This document shows positions 34,736 to 46,938 of a DNA stretch of 64,000 nt, piece by piece. The notes under the pieces were generated by a model that was not told the DNA's origin, searched no databases, and was given only the letters and a program-made list of their open reading frames with translations. This stretch comes from Ectocarpus siliculosus (Eukaryota; Sar; Phaeophyceae; Ectocarpales; Ectocarpaceae), in contig FN648151.1 in the NCBI GenBank assembly GCA_000310025.1, positions 327,621 through 391,620 of the forward strand, read 5' to 3'. Positions within the stretch are counted from its first letter, which is position 1. The number at the start of each line of letters is the position of its first letter. Both the position numbers and the translations under genes were made by a program.

Positions 34736-35205
34736 GCGTTGGCGTGCAACGGTGAAAAGAGAAGCGCGGAGTGCAGACTCTTAGAGTGTGGTCTTCTTCG
34801 AGTGAAGAAGGAGCGAGGTGGGTGAGGAACGCCTCTATCACCATTTGATTCGCGCGAACGAGTTCCGCGTGGGCATCTTCGAACAACGTTTCAAGAGGCT
34901 TTTCCAAGCTTTGAGATGCGTAGTAAAATATAGGACCAATCATTAATTGTGGCGTTACTCCACGTTACACCAGCGTTCGTCATACCACTACTGCAAACCG
35001 TCAACCCCTTTTGGACTGCGGCAGACAGTGAGAAAGCTTTTGGGAGCTTCGTCCGAAATGTTCTATCGTCGGCATGTGTATCTTGGACATATACTCTCGG
35101 CTCGTTGCCATCCAGCTGGTCACTGTGATATTTACAAGTAGGGATCTCCGGGGACGGACCCCTCGCCAGGCGCTGCCGGAAAAGGAACTAATGGTGCTTG
35201 TGAAA
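34736..35205. other. No gene recognised
   Basis: Between the dispersed repeat and the tRNA-like sequence. Frames are short and no splice-supported exon was found. Confidence 0.35.
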
Positions 35206-35280
35206 GTGACCAGCCGGGATTCGAACCCGTGCGTGTATCCTTTGTTAGAAAGGCTTACCCATTAGACTACTCAGTCAGCG
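35206..35280 (-). tRNA. Degenerate tRNA-like sequence (pseudo-tRNA or SINE head)
   Basis: The minus strand has a perfect A box (TAGTCTAATGGG) and B box (GGTTCGAATCC) at tRNA spacing, and an acceptor pairing TGAC/GTCA. The anticodon arm and part of the D arm do not pair well, so it is not a functional tRNA by eye. It ends within about ten bases of the copia fossil's 3' LTR. Confidence 0.45.
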
Positions 35281-35289
35281 CTGACTAAA

Positions 35290-35521
35290 GACTTCTTCAC
35301 ATGAAAAACATGGACTCACATGAACACATGAACACATGAACACATGAACACATGAACACATGAACAGACATGGACAGACATGAACTGCACGCACGCGTGC
35401 ACGCACCACCATGAGGGGGCGACGCAGTATACAACAGGGGTACCTTGCACACCCTGGAAATACATTCCACGTACCACACAATGCTACAACCACTTGGCAT
35501 TGCTACAAGTATATCTATCAG
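35290..35521 (-). repeat. 3' LTR of copia fossil
   Basis: Direct repeat of 38661-38871, from GACTTCTTC to ATATCTATCAG. It differs mainly in the number of ACACATGA units (a short internal minisatellite) and one visible base change. A purine tract (GCAGGGGGG on the minus strand) adjoins it. Confidence 0.85.
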
Positions 35522-38500
35522 CCCCCCTGCTTGTGACCATGCCATGTCTTTTTCGATCCTCAAGAACTCCAAAACACAAGAAAATAAACTCAGAAACTCA
35601 ACTCAGCTCCAGAACAATAGCCTCACTGGCTAGACATCAATACCCATCCCCGGTCATATCAGATATACTTCTTCGAGCTTCAGTGAACTAATTGCCCCCC
35701 AGCCTAGAACACCATCCATTGAGAAAAACCATAGGCAAAAATGCAAAATGTTGCCACCCTAGTTGTTTGATCACACACAAAATAAACCCAAACATCAAAA
35801 TATTAATCCATACTCATTACGAAGTTACGATGAAACTTGAAATTTCCCACGTTAAGTGCCTTCGTGAGGAAGTCAGCATGTTGATACGCCGATTCCACGT
35901 GAAAAATCGAAATCTCCTTCCTGCGTACCAAATCCCTGATAAAGTGGTGCCTTACGTCGATGTGCTTCGAGTTACTGTTGCTAATCGGTTTCTGCGCCAA
36001 CTGAATAGCCCCCTGGTTATCCTCGAACACCGGAATACACGGCATACCTGCTTCTGGCAACATGAAACGCCGTACTTGCCTCAGAAACAACACTTCCTTC
36101 ATCACATCCGCAAGAGAGACATACTCCGCCTCTGTCGTGCTCAACGTAACGCACTTCTGCGTCCTCGAAAACCAAGAAATTCATCCCCCCCCCACACATC
36201 ACCAACCCTCCTGACACAGACCTCCTATCGGCAGCCTTACTTGCATAGTCTGCGTCTGCGAACACCTTCATGCTCAACCCTGCTACACTACCCCTCCTGA
36301 ATGTAATAGCCAAGTCACTAGTCCTTACCACATACCCCAAAATACCAAGACCTGCTCTCCAATGAATCTCTTTGGGAGAAGCACAGTAACGTGCTACCGC
36401 TCTCACTACGTTCGCGATATCTGGCCTCGTTTGCGTTGCCAGCCACATCAATGATCCTATCAGCTCACAAAAAGGCCTTGATACCACTTCTTCATCTTGG
36501 TCAAACTCTGAAAGCTTCAACCCTACAGGAAGAGGAATTTCCTTCCCGTACTCTACCCCAAACTCCATCCCCAACTCTTCAGCGTACGTCTGCTTCGAGG
36601 TATTCAAAGTCCCTGCATCCCAATTTTCCAAGAATAAAATCTCCTCTACCACCTGCTCCCTCAGGTTGTGATCGCTGTTCACAACCAAACATCCTGTGAA
36701 AACCTCGAAAATAAAATCCTACTCGTTCAGGCTCGACCTCGTACTCAAAAAGACCAAACACAAAGCCGAAGCACCACAAAACAAAGCCAAAACAATGAGA
36801 ACACGAAATAAGAAAAGTCACACCATTGGTCACATGAAGTATTTTTGCCGGCCCATCAACCCCAGCGCTTTCATCCATCCCTCCTGCCACTGCTTCTTCT
36901 CCGCGGTAGCCACCCTCGCCTCTGCCGCGGCCACCCTTTTCTGCTGGCATCGCCGCGGCTCGGGCTTCATCAGGTGCCACGTATCCGCCTGGGTGGGGTG
37001 GGTGCAGCTGTCTCTCCGGGGGGATTGACTCGGCAGTGCAGGGGAGATTGCGCATCCGAAAGGGAAAGGCACAGGCAAAATCAGTCACCCAAAGCGTCAA
37101 TTTAGCACGTGGCACTGCTGGGGAGAATACCTTGCAATACGCCCCCGGTTCTGCGCAGCAGTGATCGTTGTCTTTCGCATTCTGTACGACATCATGGTTA
37201 CCTATCAAATCGAACGCCAATCTACGACTGAGGTTAATTACTCCTCTTTCGTAAAAGTGACACAACGATTCTTGGGATTTGTCTGACAAGGTTAATTATT
37301 CCTCGGTCACGCAAACAACAATGTTGGATCCATGTTAGAGCTTACACAGCTGTGTTTCTGATCAACAACCCAACACATCTTCTTCTTACTGGTGTGCAAC
37401 CACTGCGCTGCTTTCGTGCATACAGTGTTCTGGTACGAAATGGAGATCATTTCCATGTATTCCTGTCGGTTACACAGACCCCTGACCAAACTTCCAAGTG
37501 TATCCCCCTACAACTCCTACCGCTAGACATGCAACAGACTCCTGTTCGTAACACGCAACTCATTGTCGGTAGAGGGTACAAAGATTCATGACGCCTTCGC
37601 ATATCCCGTTATCGACGTGAACGCAAAAATAATGAGTCGGAGATCAATCTCTGTATTTTAACACAAGAGGGACAAAATATTCCCATCAACTTCAAAGCAC
37701 TCAAGAAGGTATAGGCAGCAGCTTGGTTAGGATTCGCTGACACTCTCATCTAATCTTCAGTTTCTGTGGGTGACTGGCAACCTTACGTGGCGTAGTAGCC
37801 ATACAACCTCGCAGTTTTGTGGGTGACTGGCAACCTTACGTGACGCAATATCCATTTAACCTCGCAGTTTTGTGTGGGTGACTGGCAACCTTACGTAGAA
37901 TAGAAGGCCCTTTGATGGGGTCTACTGCTGTACCTCTCAGGAAAAACATGTGCAAGATGATGACGCCTGTGTATGCAGAACTCAACAAGGTGTGCTGTAG
38001 GTTTATCGGAGCACACCCAAACGAAATCGACGAAGACCATACAACATCCGAAATTGGCTCTCAAAAACCTGTACTCTAACCTGGACATCGCCACTAGAAT
38101 CGAACACACCCGTAAATGGGGCTACATGTATTAGTCTACAGGACTGACACGGATGGTGTCCTTGGGGGGTAAGACTTCCCTGGTTTCCTCCCCCGGGGTG
38201 TTGGTCCTTCGCATTGCCCGCGCGAAGGACTCAACGAGACGGTCCTCCAACGATCGTGGCTGGTCTTCAGGTTGCGGGTCTAACGCTGTTCCAGCCGGCC
38301 GAGCATGCCGGGGATCGCCTCCATCGGGGGGCTTGTCCACGCTCTCTGATGCGGGACGCTTCTCTTCGGTAAACTTGATTTTTTCTTGTACTCCCTTCTC
38401 CACTTCCTCTTTGATGTGCGCCGATAATGCTTGGCGGTCCTCTTCAGTTAAGCTGCTGAGGTCGAGGGCTTCCATGATCTACTTCTCTAGCCGAACCCTT

Positions 38501-38660
38501 TTAAGCTAACCTCACCTCGGGATCCCCTGTGATATCACACGCTAGCGTGTTAGTATGATCCGAACTGGGGGTAGCTTGTCGCAAGACGTGTGTTGAATAG
38601 GGTGTCGGCAACTCGGCGAACTCGCGCCAAGGAGGAAAGATGCGCTGAGTTTGTTGTATA

Positions 38661-38871
38661 GACTTCTTCTTCACATGAAAAACATGGACTCACATGAACA
38701 CATGAACACATGAACAGACATGGACAGACATGAACTGCACGCACGCGTGCACGCACCACCATGAGGGGGCGACGCAGTATACAACAGGGGTACCTTGCAC
38801 ACCCTGGAAATACATTCCACGTACCACACAATCCTACAACCACTTGGCATTGCTACAAGTATATCTATCAG
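38661..38871 (-). repeat. 5' LTR of copia fossil
   Basis: Direct repeat of 35290-35521, sharing the block with the palindromic GCACGCACGCGTGCACGC. No clear target-site duplication was found outside the pair. Confidence 0.85.
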
Positions 38872-40254
38872 CTACTGTACTTTAAGACTTCGGCATCTGT
38901 ATCTTGTCCTCACATAGAAGCCAAATATAGAGGCGGTGGGTGCATCTCTTATGAGCTTCCCCCTGGGTGTATACATAGGAGTATCATTGTTGCCATATTG
39001 TATCATCCGACCCTTGTCCGTCCCGAAGAGTCCTCACCAACGTGTTCATTATGCTTCATGAAAGAGGCATCACGGGCGTCCATGAAATGGTTCATCAACG
39101 ACCACGAGTGACCGCCCACGGATTGTGGCCGCTCGCTCATCATCGTTCAACGGCGGTAGTGTTCTTGGATACTCGCGCGTCCACGAAACACCCGCGACCG
39201 TTCAATCTGGGCAATTCTTCAGAGGAAAAATCTCTGGAATTTCTCAAGTCTACCAGATGATATATGGCATCGTGCGCGCCTTCGATGCTGCACACGACCG
39301 CCCGCACCACCCCACACCACACCACAACACAAGACACCACAACACAACACAACACACAGAGCGAACATCACCAGCTATCCTCCACCAACAACCTCGAGGC
39401 ACACCAGTCATGTGAGATGTTATGAGATTAGCCACAGGGCCTACTACATGGCACCAGCAGCGAAACTCTCCTGGTCTATACTAATACGCGCTGTCTACTG
39501 TGTCTACTGTGCCGTAGGGATCAGCGTGAACTGCTGTGGGGTCGAGCAAAGTCACGCAGTGTTAAGCAAGTTGCGCCGAACGCCGGACAGGTACATGTAT
39601 GTTCGAGGCCGGCAACTCTGTGCTCTGCGAAGTTTGTATGGTGTGACGTGGAATGGAAGCGCTCGTGGATTAGCATGTTCATTAGGGCAGTAGTTACATA
39701 GAGTAGTTGTGTCGACAACGGCGGGGTGTCAAAAAAAAACCAAGCGTCCTACAGTAGACATACTACGCTGTTGTTTGCCATGCATCGTGTACCACACGTG
39801 GCTACGGGCAAATTCTTCACATGCGCAAATATGCGGTCAATTTGTTTCCGTTTCACAGCAGCTCATGTTCATACAATGCATGCGCCAAGTTCTCTGCGCA
39901 TGTTTTTCAAAGCTCTTCATTTCATCACACTCGCGCTCCGCATCAACTAAATATTTCGCCGGTCGTTAGTGGGGTGGTCGATTGCCTTTCCGTGCCATAT
40001 CGCTGTTCCGCAGCAGCCGCCCAGTTCTCGGCGGCAAGGCCATGCGAGAAATGGTGCTTTTTGTACCACACTACTCTATCTACATGCGGTCCCGATCATG
40101 CCATTCACAGGTTCCGGGGTAATTCACACTCGGTATGCAACATATTTCACATTTCACCACGAAGTCCCGCCGCGTTACGCCTCGGATGCTTCCACAGACC
40201 ACCACGAACGAGCCCCTACGCTACAACCACTCACAGCACGCCCGGTGTGTGATC
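38872..40254. other. Upstream of LNR-repeat gene; CA-rich tract
   Basis: An (ACCAC/ACAAC)n low-complexity tract lies at about 39304-39358. No supported exon. The segment just before 40255 should contain the promoter and 5' UTR of the LNR gene. Confidence 0.4.
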
Positions 40255-43200
40255 ATGATGATGAAGATTTCTTCGAACCGCTGGCTGGGTCTCGTCGGTG
40301 CTGCGGTCATCATGTGGTCGTCTGCTCGTAGTGTTGTCGCAACCACCAGTGACCAGTTTGACGCCTGCGAGGCGGCGCAAGACATTGGAAACGGGCGCTG
40401 TAACATGGGCAACAACATCGAAGAATGCGGTAGGTAGTGGTACTTGTGATGAATACAGGATGGAGGCCGCCACACCTGGTGGTGGTGCTTGTCATATGCT
40501 TTCTGATACCATACGGTTCTTCGCCACAAGCAGTAAGGGCCAAAAAAGTAAGCTACATCGTGCGGTCTGTGGGGCATAACCACCTCCACCGATTGAACGA
40601 GTATATGCACACACCGACCACATTAGCGCGTTGAAGGCTGCTGGGAACGTTGCTATTGCCAAGGACTGACCATTTCTTGCGGCATCTCGTAGACATCTCT
40701 TTACCCCAAATGAATAATTAATCGATGAGGAATGAATATTCTCCATGTGCTATACGAACCAAAGGGAAAGGTGAGCATGCATCATTGCAACAGAGGCTTT
40801 CGTATGCGGTGCGTCGTGCACTGCCACTGAAGTAGTGCCTGATCGCCACTCTGCTGCTCTCATGAGACGGGAATCAGTTCACATCAGTCCGAATCAGTTA
40901 CAAAATTCCCCGGAGAGATGAGAAACGCGAAATAGACGTACGTATATATTCTGACTAGGGTTAAGGATTGGCCCCCCGCCCCCCAATGGGGCTGGGGGCC
41001 AACATCCAGGACGGATGGTGGTGAGTGTCCGGGAGGAAGGAAAGAGGAAGAAGAAGGGTTGTTGTCCGGATCCCTCTATGAGCTTGCTACGAGGAGACAA
41101 TTTGTAGGGGCGGGAAGAAGGGACGGTGTCGGGAGAGGCAAGGAAGTGGTGAAGAATTTCGGCACTCAACGAGCGCGCGGTCCCGTCGGGGGTGAAAGGG
41201 ACATGTCAGCCGTAGTCTTGTCTATCGGAATCGAAAAGCCGAAAAATCGAGGTATACGAAGTACATTATGTACATAACGATGGAGAGTCTCTTCTTCTGT
41301 TTTATCTCTGTGTCGCTCTTTCTTCTCTCTTTTTCTGGGTCAGATGGCCTTGTCTCTGCTTGCGTGTGAAACACCAAGATTGAACCAAAGGGGGTGTACC
41401 TCTTTCTCTCCGGCCCGTGATGCTGACTCCTAGTCTCAGTTGTTACCTCGCATAGCGCGCAGAGGGAGCGGAGGACTCCAGAATATCTGTCGTTGATTTC
41501 TATTGACTTGCGGACCCCTCGGGGCCAGTTTGTTTGAGCGTATCTTTTTAGGGTAAGTAATGCTGTGACCACGGGAATCGACCGCGTCAAGTGTTAGATC
41601 AGTATGGACATATGAAGGTACTGGGTACGGAGAGATCGGAACGGTTTTTATTGGAAGACAACAACAACAACAGCAATGATGAAGGTCGACCCGTCGGCGT
41701 CGTTCGGTGTAAATGCGAAAGATGGACTGCGTAGAGATCCAGCGGTCTTTTTCGGCAGTGGCAAAGAAATATGCAACCACATGCCGCAAAAAATAAAAGT
41801 TGAGCGGGATACTGTAGTTATAGTATGACACAACGAATCCATCTCTATCATAGAAAAGAGTCAGAGACAGATTAGCAATGAATTCATAGCGTCAGAAACA
41901 GCTACAGTACCTGCATGTCTACGATATTTCTTCTTTGAATGTTTGAAAAATAAAAACACACACACAAACACACACACGCGTGCTCCCTGTCCCCCCTGTC
42001 TGTGGATTCCTTCGACCCGTCCCACCTTGACAAAAAGTACATCTACATCCATGTGGCCTCTACTTCTTTTCTCCGGAATGTGCAACACACCCCATGATGC
42101 TACGGTCACGGCCCTACAATAGGCTGCTATTTGCATGCTAAACGCGCGAATACAACGATTCTCTGCCCGCCTGTGGCGAGGGTGTGTGTGTGCGTTTCCT
42201 GGGCGACAATGCGGCTCTGACGATTTTCAAGTCGTTTGGCGGCCTGGAAGCCGCGGCGGCGCTGGGAGACGCAGCATAAGAAATAAACGGCAATAAATGC
42301 GGAACGAACAGTGCGTACTCTATAATCTATATTTGCTTTGCTTTTTCTACAGTTTGACTGAAACGCCCATGTGACCCCGCTTTGTTGCCCATGGTTGACC
42401 CAAGGGCGTGCCCATGGGTAGCCCGTAGGCAGATCATGGGCGGTCCATGGTAACCCATGGGAAGCCCATGGGCGGTCAATGAGAGCCCTTCAACCGGAAC
42501 CAGTGTACTCTCAAACAATACATTAACTGCTTTGAAACGGGCACTATGGCGACCAATGACCCTACCTAACGCTAACCCTAACCCCAAGCCCAAGCCCACA
42601 CGATACGTCCTAGGCTGGCGCTGGTGGCGAAGTTCTCGGTTCAAGTGCCCACGGTGGGTACTTCATGGGCAGCCCATGGGCGGCCCATGAAGTACAACGG
42701 GTGGCCCATGAGTGACCCATAAGTGTCCCATGGGCGGCTTAGCAAAACCGTCAGTTGTACGGGAGATGGCGCAAGTTGATGAGTCTTTCTGCAGTTTGTA
42801 CCGAAACCAACCGTGGCACCACCGAAGGTTGAGATATACAACGATGCAACCAATGGAAGCAGTGACCATGTGCTCTTGCGTCGCCCCCGCGAGGCAAGCG
42901 CACCTACCTCCCGAGGGGAGCCTTGTAATATGCACACCCTTGAACTTTGTCCCTCACTCACCGTCCCCAAGGCTTCGATGGCGGCGACTGCTGCGAGTGC
43001 ACCTGCGAGGACGGAGAGTATACCTGCGGCCAGTACGTTGGTTACGCCTGCATCGACCCCGACGCCGCGTGCGTGGACGACGACGCTGTCACGGTTGACA
43101 TGATCGAGAACTGCTACGACCCGTCGAGTATTGGAAACGGCGTCTGTAACAGCCAACACAACAATGAAGAATGCGGTAAGTCTATGCATATGTCAAGTAG

Positions 43201-45870
43201 TTGCGATTAACCGTTTGCCAAACTCGCACATACTCTCGGTTGACCTGTGTTCCCCATGATGGGTGGCATGCTGTCGCTACACGGAAGGCACTGGGGTGTC
43301 CTCCTGATGAAATGAGGTGGTACCATGGGAGGCGTAGGCTCGTGCCTTTTCTCTCCCATGAGCCCCAGCCTTTGTTCTCCCACGTTGGTAGTGTGAAGCC
43401 GTTCCGATCTGGAGCTCAGTAGTTTGTGACTGTTGTCGATACGTACATAAAAAATCTTCGTTGTCCATCTGCCACGAGAATGTTTACAGTATGCGCTTCT
43501 CCCCCATCTCATCAAGCGAACGGGGTGATAGAGAAGGGTACAGATGCAAACTTTGAAGTATACTCGTTTTCTGGCAGTGTTCTGAAAGAATACCCCTCAA
43601 TCAGTTAACCCTGACAAGTTGTCCGAAAGCTTGGGGGTAAACATCGACCATGATCCTAAAAACAATATTATTGTTCCATCCCCGCTCCCCAGCTTATGAT
43701 GGTGGAGATTGCTGCGAGTGCACGTGTGACCCTTCTAGGTACCCATGGTACGATTTCGGTGAGGGCTGCCAGGCCGACATGTTTGGCGGCTTCGCCTGCA
43801 TTGACCCGGATGCACCGTGCGTGGATGACGACAGCGTCACCGCCGAGATGATGGACCTGTGCTACACCTTCCAGATCGGGGATGGGTACTGCGACGACAG
43901 CAACAACAGCCCAGAATGCGGTATGATCTGTAACGCGCCGCGTGTCAATTACTATTTTGCACGGTGTTTCGCCTACAAGAAAGCGACTGGTACCTTATCC
44001 ATGCTCCTTTACTTTGTGGTTGGGCGTGTATTCCTGTACGCTGGGATGTTGGGAATTCACCTACACAAGTACTAGGCGGCAACGACAGCACCAACTTTCC
44101 AGAATGGGCATATTCTTCGTGTTGGTGGGTAGTCCCGAACATATTGAAGGGAGTCTCCCACGCCATCCCATGAATGGACGAGACTTCTATGGAAGCTATA
44201 CGATGCTTCAAAGTAGGTAGTTCCGTGGAAGTAAACCATTGCTTCCATGGAAGTTCGTCCAACTTCCTCCATGAGAGTTGCTCAACTTCCGTGTATATTG
44301 AAAGTGCGTTCCGCAAAAGTATGGCGCTCATCAAGGGTTGTGACCTCCATGACAAAAGGAAGTCGTGTATTGGAAGTCCAGGCAAGGCGGATGTGGATCA
44401 GTCGTCAATGGTGAAGGATCAGTCGTCAATGACACGTCGGGTTCGATGACTGTTGTTGCACTACAGTACCACTGCACCACAAGTCTTGTCTGCTCTTCGA
44501 AATGTTATTGAGAACAATCTAAAAATATGAAAGAAAAACAGGATTTGTTTAAGTAGGTAGAATTCCTTACAGAGGGGGTTTACAATGTCGGCCGGGAGTA
44601 AACCACTTGTCGAGAAAACGCTACCAAGCTCCCCGTATACATGTTTTTCTTTCTTTTTCTCTTTCCCTTATTCCTGCCCGCTTAGCGTATGATGGTGGTG
44701 ATTGCTGCGAGTGCACCTGTGAGTCGCACGACGATGGCGACGATCACTACTGCGAACCCGGAAGTTTCGCCTGCATCGACCCTGAAGCGGAGTGCGTGGA
44801 CGACGATGACAATACCGCGGAGCAGTACGAGCACTGCGGCTGGGTAACGCGCATCGGGGATGGCATGTGTGATGACTCAAACAACAAGGAAGAATGCGGC
44901 AAGTACTTTTTTCCCGTTAATGCACTACATACATAATGTGGCTCGCGATCTTTACGTTGCACCTTTTTTGTGCCGGAATTCAGCTTGTTTAAGTCATAAC
45001 GACCGGAATGTTTAGTGAACGAGTTTTTGGGTGTCGATGGAATATAGCTGCAGATGTTGTGGACGAATCGATACCTGCCGATATGTTTGGCGTAGCAAGA
45101 TCTACAGGAATGTGTCGCGTTCTGCAATATATAGTCGGCAATCCTCTCGTTGACGGTTGTCGCAGATTTAGGTGGTAAAACATGACATTCATCCGCGTTG
45201 GAAAACTCTCCATCTGGGTATTGCTAGAATGTTAGCGCAAAAATGACATTCGCCCTCTTACCTTTATCGGTGATTTTCAGACGCTCAACCTCTGTCTTCC
45301 GTTCGCCCTCTCACCATGATAGAGCAATACCCATCGCACAATACTGCAGCATTCGATGCCGGCGGCGATACTGCACCATTATGGACGTGGCTCGAGCTCC
45401 TCTATCGTCCCTTATTGTCTCTCAATCATCGAGCTTCGATCAACACACCGCAGTGATGTTAATTGTGCATTGTGTGATTTTTCACGTCCCATTTTTATAC
45501 ATGCGCCGCCGGAATATCTCTGGTCTTTTCATCACCAGATCTCGTCATTCAAAATTGTGATTCATTGAAATGGTCCCGACAGCCGGAGGAAAATCGGGAA
45601 TATCATGTATGTGTGATTCGGAGAAAAAATCGCAATTTAACCCTCACAGTGTCGTCTCCCTTCCCCTCCCCAAAACACAATTTCGCAGGCTTCGACGGCG
45701 GTGATTGCTGCGATTGCACTTGCGTAGTCCTTTCTTCGGGTTGGCCTGACTATGCATGCCAAGAGGTCTACAACATCAACAGCTTTGACTGCCTCGACAC
45801 GAGCGCCTCGTGCTACGGGGAGGAACATCTGTCGTATGAACTCAGCTTTGTCTGGGACGACAACGAGTAA
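40255..45870 (+). CDS. Secreted cysteine-rich LNR (Lin-12/Notch repeat) protein
   Basis: Five exons: 40255-40429, 42972-43175, 43693-43920, 44686-44898 and 45689-45870 (stop TAA); 1002 nt, 333 residues. ATG occurs at 40255, 40258 and 40261; a basic start (KISSNRW) and hydrophobic stretch (LGLVGAAVIMW) form a signal peptide ending near ARSVVA. Four LNR modules follow, each with C...IG(N/D)G.C(N/D)...NN..EC(G/A)(F/Y)DGGDCC(E/D)CTC, joined by ~40-residue linkers with FACIDP(D/E)A.CVDDD. The conserved Asp/Asn of LNRs bind calcium in known proteins. Every internal intron is phase 1 and splits the module at the same codon (EC|G), so internal exons are symmetric and interchangeable. The last intron uses a GC donor. 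Likely extracellular or cell-wall; no transmembrane segment is seen. Intron 1 is 2.5 kb. Confidence 0.88.
40968..41002. repeat. GC-rich hairpin in intron 1 of LNR gene
   Basis: TTGGCCCCCCGCCCC and GGGGCTGGGGGCCAA are inverted with one mismatch around a five-base loop. Confidence 0.55.
42380..42740. repeat. CCCATGGG-rich inverted-repeat cluster in intron 1 of LNR gene
   Basis: Dense CCCATGGG, GCCCATGGGC and TTCATGGGC palindromes lie at 42385-42480 and again at 42650-42740, in inverted relation, around a unique core. The core includes a short telomere-like stretch (GCTAACCCTAACCCC, near 42570). It may be a small foldback element. Confidence 0.4.
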
Positions 45871-45948
45871 ACGCTTCCAACCCGTCGACCTCGCCTCTCT
45901 ACACCCTTAGCATACATGGGTGCTACTTTTCGGTGTACTGTGTGCTGC
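45871..45948 (+). other. 3' flank of LNR gene
   Basis: 78 bases from the stop codon to the SINE; the SINE therefore probably lies in or next to the 3' UTR. Confidence 0.4.
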
Positions 45949-46240
45949 GGTCGCCCCGGTAGTCGATAATCTCGCAACCTCCTAGCGGGCAGGTCAGGGG
46001 TTCGAATCCCGGCGTGAGCGATCTTTTCTTGTATAAGTGAGTTTTTCTCTCGCTTCCTGGCCTTCGCTTGCTAACCCTGGTGGAAAGCGGTATATTGTTC
46101 TTGTGTCCACTGAAGGAAGAGAGTGCTGGACTCTTCTCGCATAAAAAATCGATGGCAAATCACCGCAGGAGGGGTGGGTAGGGAGCCTCAGGGAGAGGAG
46201 TCCTTCTGTGTGACCACGAGTTGGAGTACACGGCAGAAAT
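45949..46240 (+). mobile_element. tRNA-derived SINE, copy 2
   Basis: Same head (GGTCGCCCCGGTAGTC, B box GGTTCGAATCC) and body (GTGAGTTTTTCTCTC, ACTCTTCTCGCAT, TCCTTCTGTGTGACCACG) as copy 1 at 33913-34193. Diverged by eye at roughly one base in five, so the copies are old or from different subfamilies. The right border is uncertain. Confidence 0.8.
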
Positions 46241-46938
46241 GCTGTAAAGCGCTGAATTTTGAGTGTTGAAAAAACCAAATGTCGCGTTGTAACTGGCTGG
46301 AGCTGCCGGCTCGATGGACGCTAGTATTCGCCTCTGTTGTATGCCGAGTGACGTTTTTGCACATACGAATTATCTGGTCACAACCCAAACTTCGAAACCT
46401 CTGGTGGGATGTGAGATGCGGCCATGTGTGGGTGAAGCCGCCGTCATATGGTAGAGGTGGCAGAAAGTAGTTCTGCTCTCAATACGCCCACAAGGGGTGG
46501 ACCAATGTTTGCGGCAAGAGGTATGGCTACCCAGGGTGCGACGAGCAGCCATCCGATGGATACATGGTTTGCTTGGCGAACGGCATCCTAAAACCTTTTT
46601 CATAATGTGGACGGCTGTCCAGGCGATACACCGAATTACCCATTAAACGTTATGCGTACATGATGCATGCACGTATGATGGAGGCGTGATGATGTATTTC
46701 ACCTTGCATGGTTTCGTCGGCGTGGTCACGACATGGCGAAGAGGCGGGGGTCACACATGTTGCTACTGTGCTTGATTGTTTGGACTGGAAAGGTGGAGAG
46801 GGATCCTCTCGGGTTTCGAGTCCGAGTCGGGATGCCGGGTTGAAACGATGTGGCGACACGCCCAGCTCCATGCCACGCAATCCATCCATCCACGCTGGAA
46901 CCTCACAGACGAGGGAAATATCGCAACACTTGGTGTCT
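46241..46938. other. Between SINE 2 and dispersed repeat; nothing recognised
   Basis: Short frames only; no splice-supported exons or repeats beyond the flanks. Confidence 0.35.

Larger units (their letters stand above)
35290..38871 (-). mobile_element. Ty1/copia LTR retrotransposon fossil, broken
   Basis: Minus-strand element of about 3.6 kb with direct LTRs at both ends (3' LTR 35290-35521, 5' LTR 38661-38871). A polypurine tract adjoins the 3' LTR, and a gag-like N-terminal frame (start 38473-38475, MEALDLSSLTEEDRQALS) lies near the 5' end. Reverse transcriptase C-terminal and RNase H remains are at about 35.8-36.7 kb, with copia hallmarks (YCASPKEIHWRAGLGILGY, FADADYA, STTEAEYVSLADVMKEVLFL, SKHIDVRHHFIRD). 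It is much shorter than a full element and clearly broken in several places. The LTRs are nearly identical, so insertion was recent. It also contains three ~60-bp direct repeats at 37766-37905. Confidence 0.85.

Noticed and set aside
35206-35280. Functional tRNA gene
   Set aside because: A and B boxes are good, but the anticodon arm and acceptor do not pair fully.
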